DNA from: Cryptomeria japonica
Lineage: Eukaryota; Streptophyta; Pinopsida; Cupressales; Cupressaceae
DNA length: 60,000 nt
Direction: 5' to 3'
Assembly (NCBI RefSeq): GCF_030272615.1
Contig: NC_081414.1
Span: 231,883,733 to 231,943,732, forward strand
Shown here: positions 1 to 10,732 of the stretch, one piece after another
Layout of the letters: each line of letters starts with the position of its first letter
Numbering within the stretch: position 1 is the stretch's first letter
The notes under the pieces: model-generated
What the model was told of the DNA's origin: nothing
Databases searched by the model: none
Seen by the model: the letters and a program-made list of their open reading frames with translations, nothing else
Made by a program: the position numbers and the translations under genes

Positions 1-445
1 CTCCTTTCGTGGAGGACGATGGTCTCCTACACACACTTGGCCCACAGAAATTGGTTAGATCCAATCTTGTCTAGTTCTGACAATTAATAAATCCTGATAA
101 AAGTGAAACATGATATCATATTGTTAACTGCAATTCATCAATTTACTAAATCAAAGTACATCAAATTAGCATAGAAATGTAATTATCATTATTCACATAT
201 GCATAATCATCTGAACAAGTCCATCATTTAAAGCATAAAACTAGGCACATTATACATCATACGAGTATATCAAAATGCACTAGGGTTAACATGTATCAGG
301 ATGTAAATACTGCACAAAATCAACTAGGGCACAAGTGGGATATAACATATCCTTCCCCTCGATGATTTTTTTTTTTAAAGTATCATTTAAAGCAATTATG
401 AACATAACATTGTTTATCTAGTATTTAAAGAAATAAAATTTAAGT

Positions 446-1965
446 TTAGCTATTAAAAACATTAAACAAGTGGGGAAATCGTTGATGGATTTCATTATAA
501 TCTTCCCAAGTGGCATTGTCCTCAGTAAACTGGTCCCACTAGACCTTGCACTGAGTAACTTCTTTGTTACGTAAGCGTTGCTTACATACCTCAAGCACCC
601 TGATTGGCTCAATCATGACCACCCCTAGGTCCTGTACCTGCAAGGAGTTCCAGTCAATCATATGTGCAAAATCTGAAACATACTTTTTCAAATATGAAAC
701 ATGAAATACATCATGCAACCGTGTAAGAGCTGGTGGTAGAGCAATTAGCAATTATGTAGGCAATTGGGTTTACAACTTCCAGCACTTCAAAAGGTCCAAC
801 GTATCGCGGTGCTAATTTGGAGGACTTTCCAAATTTTATGCTACTTTTGTTCGGTTTCACTTGTAGAAGCACTTTCTCTCCCACTACAAATTGTTTGGGG
901 GTACGCTTTGCATCTGCATAGCTTTTCTGCCGATCATTAGCTTCTGCTAACCTTTTTCTAGATCAGCTTGACTTGCTCCTCCATTTTTGAGAGCATTTAT
1001 GGACCGAGGGTTATCCTATCTTCTAGCTTATCCTAGCTGATAGGAATTTTACACCTCCTTCCATATAGTTCCTCGAAGGGTGCTATCTTAATGGATGATT
1101 GGTAGGAATTGTTATAGGCAAATTTGACCAATGGGAGGTATTCCTCCCATTTGTACTGTTGGTCCATGCAATACATTCTCAATAGGTCTTCTAATACGTA
1201 GTTGACTCTTTCTGTCTAACTATCTATTTCAGGGTGATAGGCTGAGCTTATGTTCAACTGAGTTCCTAGAGCTGAAAATAGAGTTTGCCAAAATCTGGAT
1301 GTCATTCTGGCATCCCTATCTGAGATTATTTTCTCTGGTACACCATGTAACCGAAATATCCCATGCAAGAATTTGTAAGCTATAGTAGGTGCCTCGTCAG
1401 ATAAGTTGCCTGGTATAAAATGAGTCACTTTGGTTAGTCTATCTATCACCACTAGAATAGCATTATGCTTATTTCTAGACATAGGCAATCCCTGGACAAA
1501 GTCCATACTGATTATCTGCCATTTCTAATTAGGTACCGTGTTAGGTTGCAACAACCCTGTTGGGTGTTGATGTTTAGCCTTAACTCGCTGGCACTCAAAA
1601 CAACTAGCCACAAACCTTGCGGCGTCCTTTTTCATTCCTTTCTAGAAATATAAGGGTCTTATGTCAGCAAGTAGTTTAGTTACTCTGGGATGTCCAGAGT
1701 AAGGTGCAGAGTGCACTTCGTTCAACACCAATTTTCTCAAATTGGCGGACTCAGGTATATACATCCTACCTTGGTATCTTAAAAGTCCATCTGATTCAAA
1801 TTGCAAACCGTCATATCTTGGATCCTGGGAATCTATTTGTAAGGCCTCTTTCACCTGCTGGTAAAATCTATCCCCTCGTAACAATTGTAGGACATGATTC
1901 TGGAAATCTGTATGCACTACAGTGATGGCATTTATATGGTGTCTACAACTCAGCGCGTCTACCAC
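446..1965 (-). pseudogene. gypsy integrase and chromodomain-like tail
   Basis: The open stretch 1642-1965 has the H2C2 zinc-binding region ending in HSAPYSGHPRVTKLLADI. The stretch 1216-1506 is the catalytic core, with MDFVQGLPMS, VVIDRLTKVTHFIP and DRDARMTSRFWQ. The stretch 539-751 has the post-core LHDVFHVSYLKKY motif. Beyond a TAG near 540 the frame continues as W...ATWE...FPHLF, typical of the chromodomain of plant chromoviruses, and stops at 446-448. Integrase joins the DNA copy to the chromosome and the chromodomain biases the target; here both are disabled by frameshifts between the blocks. Confidence 0.88.
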
Positions 1966-3240
1966 TCAGTTTTCCTTACCTTTGATGTAGCTGATCTCAA
2001 ATTCATAATTTAAGATTAGTTCTAACCATCGTCTCTGTCACGCATTAAGGTTGGGTTGAGTGAAAATATATTTCAACCCTTGGTAATCCGACCGAAGCTC
2101 AAAAGGCTTGCCTAGCAAATAGTGACGCCACATTCATAGGGCATGTACTATTGTTGCGAGCTCAAGGTCATGTGGTGCATGATTTTGCTCATAATTTTTT
2201 AGCTTTCTTGACTCATAGGTAATTACTTGTCCTCTTTGCATCAGGACTCCACCTAATCCTTCCCCTAAAGCATTAGTTACTACTAAGAATCGGTCATCTG
2301 GATCTAGCACTTTTAGTATTGGTGTCGTGGTCAATTTCTCTTTAAGAAGTTCAAAAGCCACTTGGCATTTTTCTGACCATTCAAATCTTTTGCCCTTCCT
2401 CTGCAATGATGTGATGGGGTGTGCGATGCACGAGAAGTTCATTACGAACTTCCTATAGTATCCTGCTAACCCCATGAAGCTTCTAACTTCATGCACATTC
2501 CTGGGAGTTGGCCATTCAGAAATGGCCTTAATGCTTGTCGGGTCTACTGTTATACCTTTGGCTGAAATTATATGCCCTAGGTATTGTACTTCTTTTTGGA
2601 AGAAAGTACACTTGGATAGTTTTGTATATAATTTGTTTTCTCGCAATCATTGTATAAAAAACCGCAAATGTTGTAGGTGTTCTTCTTCATTCCTTGAGTA
2701 TATCAAAATATCATCTAAGAACACCAAGACGAACTTGTCGAGGCAGTCATGGGATACACTATTCATTAAATTCATGAAAGCGGATGGTGCATTAGTAAGT
2801 CCAAATGATAAAATCGTGAACTCGTAATGCCCATAACAAGTTCTGAAGGCATTTTTATGGATATCCTCATCCTTTAACCTCAACTGATGGTAACCTGATC
2901 GCAAATCGATCTTGGAAAAGACTGTTGCTCCACGCATTTGATCAAATGAATCACCAATGCGGGGTAGAGGATATCTGTTTTGGATGGTCAACTTATTCAG
3001 TATTGTGTAATCTATGCAAAGTCAGAGAGTCCTATCTTTCTTTTTAACAAAGATTACTGGTGCCCCCCAAGGCGACACACTAGGTCTTATCAATCCCTTA
3101 TCCAGAAGTTCCTGAAGTTGGGCCTTTAACTCCATTAACTCGACTGTTGTCATCCGGTAAGGAGCCTTGGATACATGTGCTTCCCCTGGTATTAATTCAA
3201 TGGAAAATTTGAATATCCTTTTTGGCGATAAGCTAGGCAA
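1966..3240 (-). pseudogene. gypsy reverse transcriptase and RNase H
   Basis: This is the polymerase part of pol, which would copy element RNA into DNA inside virus-like particles. Visible landmarks in minus-strand order are the [18 protein letters not shown] block (about 3050-3110), RYPLPRI with [10 protein letters not shown] (2850-2990), the catalytic FLDDILIYS block (about 2700-2730, both Asp present), and then [20 protein letters not shown] leading into the thumb and RNase H. The open parts are 3022-3240, 2647-2991 and 2134-2646, separated by single stops, so the decay is moderate. The RNase H end is degraded. The neighbours are the protease remnant upstream and integrase downstream. Confidence 0.92.
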
Positions 3241-3700
3241 TTCCTCTGGAAATACATCCTAAAAAATCTTGGAGGTAAGGATATTTCACTTCAAAAGGCT
3301 CTTCTGGTTCTTCGACTTCACCAAACTCCTTTCATGATGATTATAATTCTCGTACATCATCATATCATCCCGATATACGACATCCTTTGCGTTCCTAATT
3401 TCATCCATTTTAACCGCACATACCTAACATCCTTTCTTTTCGCTTTGCCTCAGCTGTATGGCAGAGAGTTGTCGTAATCTAATTTCCCGTTGCATGCCTC
3501 ATAAGAATACTTTGTTGCCATAATCATCCTGACACTCCACAAACTTGTCGAAACAATTTACCCTTGCCCTATGCTGACCCAACCACTTCATACCTAAGAT
3601 GACACCATACGTACCTAGTGGTGCTGCAAACAAGTCAACTTCAGTAGGGAAGTTTGGAAATTCTACTCTTGTCCCAAACAGGCATTGCTCTGCCTAAGAT
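3241..3700 (-). pseudogene. gypsy aspartic protease, C-terminal remnant
   Basis: The minus-strand translation contains a stretch reading VILGMKWLGQHRARVNC, which matches the ILGMDWL region after the catalytic Asp of retroviral-type proteases in Ty3/gypsy elements. The upstream catalytic triad is not present, because the element is cut near 3700. Several stops follow in the linker towards RT. The piece lies directly upstream (minus sense) of the RT segment, as expected for a single pol polyprotein. Confidence 0.65.
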
Positions 3701-5593
3701 TTTGAGAAAAAAAATTGAAAAAAATGACACACTTTTCAAGGCATAAAAAATCCATACGGTCATACCTGACTTGCATAAAAATTAAGGGATTTTGATTTTT
3801 GATTGCTGACATCAGTAGTACAGACTACACAATGGCCCCTTTAGACCCTCTTTGTGTCCTAAAAGATGTTTTTTTTTTGTTTTGGCCATAACTTGGGTAT
3901 ACGATATCTTTTTTTGGCAAACGAGATATCATTAGAAAGTTGGTTTCGTCTATTTTCTAGATTTGTGGGTTTCATCACCTAGTTTTTCAGCTGGTACATT
4001 CTACAACCATTTGAAGTCAGAGGTACTGTTTTCAATCCCGAGCTCATAAATTTTCACCAGTTTCTCCATTTTTTGCGATTCCAGTGCGGTTGGGACGGTG
4101 TTTTGGAGCTCTTCATAGCCATCCATGCACTTTTTCCAAATTTTACTCCAGGTACATTTTATTCAATTTTTTGTGTTTTCACACTCTGGTGAATTACTTG
4201 GACATATGAGATCATGGAAGCTTCTCGTTTGCATGGGATGACTTGTTTTTGGTTGTTCTTCATGTATTTCTAGCCTTTTGTCTTCTTTGAGCATTCTATA
4301 CATCATTTTGTAAGCATTTTCCTTTTTGCAAACACACTGAGATAAAGTGCCACTATCATGCTTAGGATCTTGCACATCTTGTGCCTTATTGTACTCGCAC
4401 TCCATTATAAAGTGCCATGGTGGATTTGATGTTTTCCTTTGTTTGCCATCTACCTTTGTCATGTGAGTGTTCCTTCCACGACATTAGCCTTATGATGTGT
4501 GTCAAGTGAGTGTTCCTTCCAAGACACTAGCCTTTATATGTGTTTGTAATTTTTGGCATTTAGTTTCAGTGTTCCTGTCACCTCTCCCTTGTCAGCATTA
4601 TGGTGGATTCTATTGTTGGCACTAATGCTTCCTTGGTTCGTTGGAGTGAGCTATATATTCAGTATTTGTTCCTATGTACTAGGCGGATGCAACAACTAGT
4701 TTCCCATGCATTTCAGTGAGATGGATCATTTACCATATGGACACTCTTTCATTCTTATTTTTGGAGGCAACCTTCCATCTTCAATTGATCAGCTCTTCAG
4801 ACTTTGGTGTTTTTTTCCATTTGTATCTTTGAGTTCAGTTGTTTGCCTTTGTTTGCCATCTGATTTGAGTAGTGTTATTTGAGGGCACTCATGCAGATTA
4901 CAGTCTTCTCTACCTGATCATCTTCTATTTCGATGGAGGTTCTTCAGATTGAGAGTTACTCTTCGACAGTGTTTGCAGCTTCATGCTTCAGTGGTGTTCT
5001 TCATGTTCATCCTTTGTTCCTATTTTCTAGAACATTCTCTAGTTTGGAGGCTTCTTCAGTCCTTCACTAGCCTTCATCTCTTTTTGGAGTAGAGTTTTAT
5101 CCCATGAGGTTTTCTCTATTTCTCCGCTTTACATAGATCTTTTGTACTTGGGTACCTCATCGGGCTTTATTGCCAAGACCCAGATTTGCCTTCATCATGT
5201 AGTTGTGTTCGACTTCATGCATTTAGTATTTTAGCTTTTCCCTAAGTTCATCTTAAGGGGGGGTGTTAGAGTTATCATGTATTAGCTAATAATTGTTTAT
5301 TTAATTATTAGTCTATTATACTCTACGCTTAATCTAAACATAGGCATTTAATAATATGGTAGATATTTAATAATTATTCTAATTATTAAATATGCATTAG
5401 CCCTCTAGGGTTGCACAACTTTAGGGTTGCATATTCTCCTTTATAAGGATTGTATTGTACTTTTAACTGATTCCCTCTCTGAACGATAATCTTTTTCTTC
5501 AAAGCCATTATTTCTTTTTGCCTCCATTCTTCTCTTGTGATAGATATTTTGCTTGCAGGTGTTCTTGGGATCTCTAAAGTTGTATTTCTCAAC
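3701..5593 (+). mobile_element. LTR element, 3' portion only
   Basis: The stretch is non-coding and ends in a purine tract followed directly by an LTR beginning TGTTAGAG. No gag or pol similarity was seen on either strand. A 99-codon minus-strand frame at 4163-4462 has no recognisable features. The upstream part, with several short T-runs, resembles the untranslated leader of large non-autonomous elements. The matching 5' LTR is not in the window, so this is a truncated copy abutting the gypsy remnant near 3700. Confidence 0.6.
5264..5593 (+). repeat. 3' LTR of the 3701-5593 element
   Basis: The LTR begins TGTTAGAGTTATCATG right after the polypurine tract AAGGGGGGG (5255-5263), the usual priming site for plus-strand DNA. 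It contains a TATA-like TATAAGG at 5442-5448. Its 3' end is placed near TTTCTCAAC at about 5587-5593, just before AT-rich DNA. The right edge is uncertain by some bases because there is no partner LTR or TSD. Confidence 0.65.
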
Positions 5594-6189
5594 TTTTTCA
5601 GTATATATTAAAATAATTTAAAATAAAATTATGATTTTAAAAAAAAAATTATACAAAAATATAATTATAAAAGATACAATAATTAAGTTTATTTTTTTAA
5701 TAGAAAAACCACTCTATTTACAAGTTTATCAATTAAAATTTTTTAAAAACTATTTAAAATACACATTTATTTTTTAAATATAAAGAAATCTAAAAAAAAA
5801 ACTATAAAATCTATCATTCCTATAAATTTTCTCCTATAACACCAAATTTTTTCATCTAAATGTAGATAAATAATTTTTAGTTTTAAAATATAAATCTCAA
5901 CTTTATAAAAATGAAGCTTATTTTGAAAACAAAAATAATAATCACTTTTGATTAGACAAAATAATCAATGAATTAGGTGAATGCAATAGTATTATTGCCT
6001 ATGGCAAGTACTAATAAACCCATAATAATAAATTTTAATTAAATTTTTTAAGAAATATTAAATAATGTAATATAAAATAATAAATATAATTATGATACCG
6101 ATAAAATTTTAAAAAAAAATTATGATACATTTTTTTATGAAAAATAAATATATAATTAAATAACAAATAAATATATTTCAAATATAAGA
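5594..6189. other. AT-rich spacer, no gene seen
   Basis: Very AT-rich with many A and T runs. No reading frame, repeat unit or element end could be supported. It separates the LTR remnant from the start of LINE-1. Confidence 0.6.
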
Positions 6190-6388
6190 GATTAATTTTA
6201 AAAATGGTGCAATTGAAGCCTATCCAACAAGGGTCATGGAGATGGAATGACCTATTGCATCTCCAAAGAGTTGTTGGGAGAACAAGATTGATTTTACTAA
6301 ATCAAAGGGCATTGCAGTAGCGACAAAAGCGAATTGCATCCTGATAGGAGAAAGAAAGAGTATTTTTTTCCAAATCAAAATAAATAAA

Positions 6389-8181
6389 TAAAACTGAATG
6401 GAATCATGAGGGTTTATGGAAGGATTCGAGTCCAAAGGGCAACCAAGGGACTTACAGATATGCTCCTTGGACTAGGAAGGACCCAAATAGAAATAATAAG
6501 TGCAAAATGCAGTTCAGCAATGGACAATGGAGCTCGAAATTTTGAGGCGATAGAGATCGTTGACCAAATAGACTAGCTGGTGACACAAAACATAGTACAA
6601 ATGATGCATATGTTAAGAAAATAGGGAGAAAAATGGTTGTTCTTCCACCAAACCTTCTCAAAACTTCTGCAGAGAGATTGAAGGAAGAAGCTCTATTTGT
6701 AAAATGGAATGGATCAAATGGATTGAGGGAGGAGATTATGACATGGTGGCGAGAGTCTTTTCTAGGCAACTTAAGCATTTGACCTTTACAAAACAAGTTC
6801 TTTCTGGTTCAATGCTTAGTTTCTGATTTGAAAATGGATTTATTGTGTGGAGGTCTTGTTTTTTTTCAAAGGCTCTAGCTTCTATAGGCTTAACTGGAAC
6901 TCTTGTTTTGATCCACGTAAACATCACTCAGCTAAAAAACATTATGGATTAGTCTGGTGTGTCTTCCATCAGAATTCTGGCACGAAGAGGCACTCATTAG
7001 AATAGGAGACACTTTGGGAACATGTTTAGGCGTAGAGGAGGACTTTTTGAATGGAAAAGTAAGAGATGTAGCCAATTTGTTTGTAGAAATAGATCCAAAT
7101 ATAGGAATCTATAAATAAATAGATATTTTGTCAAAAGTTGGCAAGTAGACACAAAAAATTGAAGTTCTGAAGAACAAAATCCCTAGGAAATGTCTGTTGA
7201 AGGAAGCCATGAAGTGTGGGGATTATGCTTAAGCCTATCTAAATCAATCAATCCCAAAATTTACATTTAGATGTGAAAAGTAATGAGGATCAACCAAAGC
7301 AGAGAAAAACAGTGAATGTTACAAAAGGGGAAGATACACAAATTCTAGGGGATTTGAGCAGAGATGTTACCCCCTCAAATCAATCATTAGGACTCATTCA
7401 TATGAATCAAGATGAGGTAGTAGAAGGTAGTAGGAATACTAGTCCAGAGTCGAAGGAGACAAATAGGGTTGAAGAAAATGAAAGACTAAGTGTGGATCAG
7501 GGCGTGGAGAGAAATGTAGGGGATCCCCTTCATTCAAAGCAACATTCCTTTGGAGAGTTGAATGCTCTAAAGAAAGACAGTGATACTCTGAACAAAGAGA
7601 TGATTTTCCAAATGAATATCCTAAAAAACAAGGGAAGTAGTGATGATATTCTAAATATTTCATAATCTAGCATTGATCCCAATACTAGTAAAATGAATAC
7701 CAATAATATTTCCCCTATATTTAGATCTCAAGGTGAGGAATCATATGAGAAATGAGTTCCTGAGACAATAATGGAGACCCCTAGATCTGGAAATAACCCT
7801 TCTAAACTCAATGCAGTATGTGAATTCCTAGGCTTATCCTCCTTAGCAAACATAAACTCGAAGATTCTTAGAGAAGCTAGCTTCAAAATAATTCAAAGTT
7901 TCCTGGAAAATGAAGGGATTGAGGAGATGGCGCATGATTTGCTTCTGGATAAAGAAAATCATACATGCAATAAGGAAGAGGAAGAAGAACAAGTGTGTCT
8001 AAGGTTATGCTTATTTTGCACTGAAAGGGACAAATTTGACCATTTCAAACCAGCTAGAAAAAGAGGAGGAAGGAAAACTTTAGCTGAGCTTAGGCTAGTA
8101 GATGGTTTTATCGTTGACCAAACCAAGATTACGTCATTGTTAAATGTAGGGAAGCGGAAGATCCTTCCCAAGGAATCATGA
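6389..8181 (+). pseudogene. LINE-1 ORF1 (DUF4283-like nucleic-acid-binding protein)
   Basis: Plant L1 ORF1 proteins bind element RNA. Here the translation shows ALFVKWNGSNGLREEIMTWW near 6690-6750 and, after decay, a block reading LPSEFWHEEALIRIGDTLG near 6970-7030, matching the second half of DUF4283. A long hydrophilic C-terminal part follows (7273-8181; stops near 7663 and 7753) and ends in GKRKILPKES. The natural start is not clear; similarity begins near 6389. The ORF1 stop TGA overlaps the ORF2 start ATG as ATGA at 8178-8181, suggesting termination-reinitiation coupling. The minus-strand LINE-2 has the same junction. Confidence 0.75.
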
Positions 8182-9829
8182 AAATCCTAACATAGAATGT
8201 TAGGGGCCTTAATGCTCCTTTCAAGAGGCACTTAATTAAGCATGAGAACAAAAAGATTCAAGCAGAAGTAGTCCTATTACAAGAAACCAAACTAAATATG
8301 GTGGAAATGGAGAGTGTTTAGAAGAGTTTAGGGCATTGGGAGTTCAAGGTTGTTGAAGTCATACGAGTTGCAGGTGGATTAGCTATTATATGGAACCCAA
8401 GGAGAGTGGATGTGGCAATTATAGCAGAGGGTAGTAATTGGATGGTAGGTGTTGTGAAGGGCTTCATTAATGGTGATAGCTTTAGAGTGATAAATATTTA
8501 TGGACTGATTTAGATTGATAAGAAAAAATCATTGTGGAAAGAAATTGATGAATTTGCCAACAATAATGAATTCCCACGTACAATTCTAGTAGGGCACTTT
8601 AATACCATTGTACACTTATCAGAAAAGAATGGGGTATACAAAGGGAGTTACAAACATAGATTGATTTTAGAGACTGAGTTGTTAGGAACCATATTTTGGA
8701 CATTAATTGTGAAAATGGTGCCTACACTTGGAACAACAAATGTAGAGAATTGACCAATATAGCAAAGAAACTTTATAGATTCTTATTCAAAGGGGATCTA
8801 CTATCCTTTAAAGGAGAAATGGCTACGGCTATTGTAGCACAAGCATGGTCAAACCACTATCCAATAATTTTGGATATCCTGGAGGAGTGCAGACCCAGTA
8901 ATAGCCCCTTCAAATTTGAAAATATGTGGATGAAGGATGGGGAATTTTTTAATCTAATTGAGAGGTGGTGGAAGGAAGAAGCAGTCAGTGGTTCAAAACT
9001 TTTATGTTTTGTCTCCAAGATGAAGTCGTTGAAACAAAAACTTTTAAAGTGGAATAGTGAAAAATTCCAAAATATTTTTACACAAAAAAAGGTAGTGGAG
9101 AACGAATGGAAGGCAGTCTCAGAGGATGTTATTAAGAGGGGGATGTATTCAAAGCTCTATGAGAAAGAAAGAAATTTTCTTGCGGCGTATCAAAAATCAT
9201 TAGCCAAGGGAGAGATATTTTGGAGGTAGAAATCTAGGGAAACATGGCCGGAGGAGGGGGATAGCAATTATTTCCATGATAGTACTAAGGTCGGAAGAGG
9301 CACGAATATGATTCTCAACATCACTAAAGAGGATGGATACGTGGTTGATAAGACAAAAACAATAGCCAAAGAAAGTGTTTACTACTTCAAAGAAATTCTC
9401 ATCAACTAAGAAGGATCCAACTTAGTTGATCAAGTTGAAAGACTTTCATACATCCCAAAAAAAATCTTAGAGATTCAAAATCAAAATCTCATGGCCAAGT
9501 TCATAGAGGCTGAAATTAATTTATCTCTTTTTCAACTTCACCCAAACAAAGCCCTTGGTCCAGATAGTTTTCCTCCAGGCTTTTGTCAAAAGTGTTGGCA
9601 TATCTTAAGTCAAGAAATGGAAGAAGCTATTGAAGCAGCTAGAAATGGAGGTATATTTTTCAAGAAAATCAACACCTTTTTGGCTTTGATACCTAAGAAG
9701 GAGGTCACAAGGAGATTTGAGGATTTTAGACCAATCTCCCTCTATAATATCTTATATAAGGTCTTGGTGAAATCATTGGCTAATCAGTTAAAAATAGTCC
9801 TACCACAAATAATTTCAGAGGAGCAATTA
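8178..9829 (+). pseudogene. LINE-1 ORF2, endonuclease and start of reverse transcriptase
   Basis: Translation from 8178 begins MKILT, a stop (TAG, where L1 proteins usually have Trp), then NVRGLNAPFKRHLI and VVLLQETKLN, the start of the APE-type endonuclease that nicks target DNA. Later blocks are GGLAIIWNPRRVDV and TILVGHFNTIVHLSEKNG (usually GDFN; here GHFN). A helical linker follows (8696-9229). RT begins with HPNKALGPDSFPPGF near 9540 and runs through FLALIPKKE, FRPISLYNILYKVL and ISEEQ, ending at 9829 where the solo LTR is inserted. Several stops occur, for example at about 9227. Confidence 0.88.
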
Positions 9830-10727
9830 CGATGCAGGAGCACCGGTATAGTTCTTACCGGTTGGGTAGTTTTCAGTGGAATTACTTGTGTGTGTGGTAT
9901 TTATTCATGTGTGAGTGTTTAGCATTGTGGTTTTGGGTTTATCCCCTTGTGTTCGTGGTCTTTATCATGTTCGAGTTTCATAGCATTTGGCTCTATTTTC
10001 AGTAAGATGTGGATTCCAGTATTGTCTCGATTGATGTGTTCTTACTGATTAGCTTGGTTGTATGTTGAGCGAAGATGATTTCAAGTTGCAGTTGATCTTC
10101 ATGAATTGCGGATCATTGGAGATGTTGCTTTGGGCCTTGGCTAGTATTCCCAAAAGTTTGCGCATCATTTTATGTTTTGGATTTGTTCTTCGTGATTTGA
10201 GCCGACATGTTACCGTTGCACGTTTCATGAACCAATTGGTCTTTGGGTCGACTTGATTGAGTTGTAATTATTTGCAAATGGTATAAATGGAAGCTTGTGA
10301 ATAATTTGAAGAGAGAGAAGTCAGAAGATTGAAGTCAGAGATTTGAGATTGAGAGAAGATGTAGAACTGGCAAGATTCTGATCTGGTAGGACTAAGGCTG
10401 GAAGGCTAAGGTCCGGATTAGGATAGAACCGACAGACTATTACCTGATGCTGACTTGATGTGTGGATAATCTGTGGATCTTGTAATTATATAGTAAGAAT
10501 TGTTTGTATCCTGGACTACGATCCAACATGTGGCATGTATAATTCTTCAGATTGTAATAATATTCATTCACATTTTTTACCGATTATGTGTTCTGTGTTG
10601 TTACCGATTGTTCTTTCTATTGTTTCTGGCACCTTGTTACCGGTTACCAGTATGCTTTGCATGGTTTATGTATTAAGCTGCAAGGTTTGGATGTCCTTCA
10701 TTGGATCTCCTTGCCTTGACTGTATCA
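9830..10727 (+). repeat. solo LTR inserted in LINE-1 RT
   Basis: This 898-bp block interrupts the RT frame. It is flanked by the 5-bp direct repeat AATTA (9825-9829 and 10728-10732). Its ends, CGATGCA and TGTATCA, are near-perfect inverted repeats of the TGATRCA type, with the first base apparently mutated from T to C. Removing the block and one AATTA joins ISEEQ to LGFVCGRSILDG in frame, exactly as in L1 RT. A TATA box lies inside. No coding capacity is visible; this is the product of recombination between the two LTRs of a lost element. Confidence 0.9.
10282..10288 (+). promoter_or_regulatory. TATA box of the solo LTR
   Basis: TATAAAT in the context GGTATAAATGGAAG, 452 bp into the LTR, the expected place for the element's RNA polymerase II core promoter. 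It is the only clear TATA match in this LTR. Confidence 0.5.
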
Positions 10728-10732
10728 AATTA

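Larger units (their letters stand above)
1..3700 (-). mobile_element. Ty3/gypsy chromovirus-like pol remnant
   Basis: Read on the minus strand, this segment gives, in order, the end of an aspartic protease, reverse transcriptase, RNase H, integrase and a chromodomain-like tail, which is the Ty3/gypsy chromovirus order. The frame is cut by many stops and frameshifts, so it is dead. Gag and the start of the protease are missing: similarity ends near 3700, where unrelated LTR-element sequence begins. Bases 1-445 lie downstream of the pol stop and should be 3' untranslated or LTR sequence, but no second LTR is in the window to define it. The clade (Del/Tekay-like) is an inference from RT wording such as the [15 protein letters not shown] stretch. 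Confidence 0.9.

Noticed and set aside
4163-4462. 99-codon minus-strand frame in the LTR remnant
   Set aside because: No family features, non-coding context, and length within chance for the region.
6220-6927. Minus-strand frames within LINE-1 ORF1
   Set aside because: Antisense shadows; the plus strand carries the DUF4283-like sequence.
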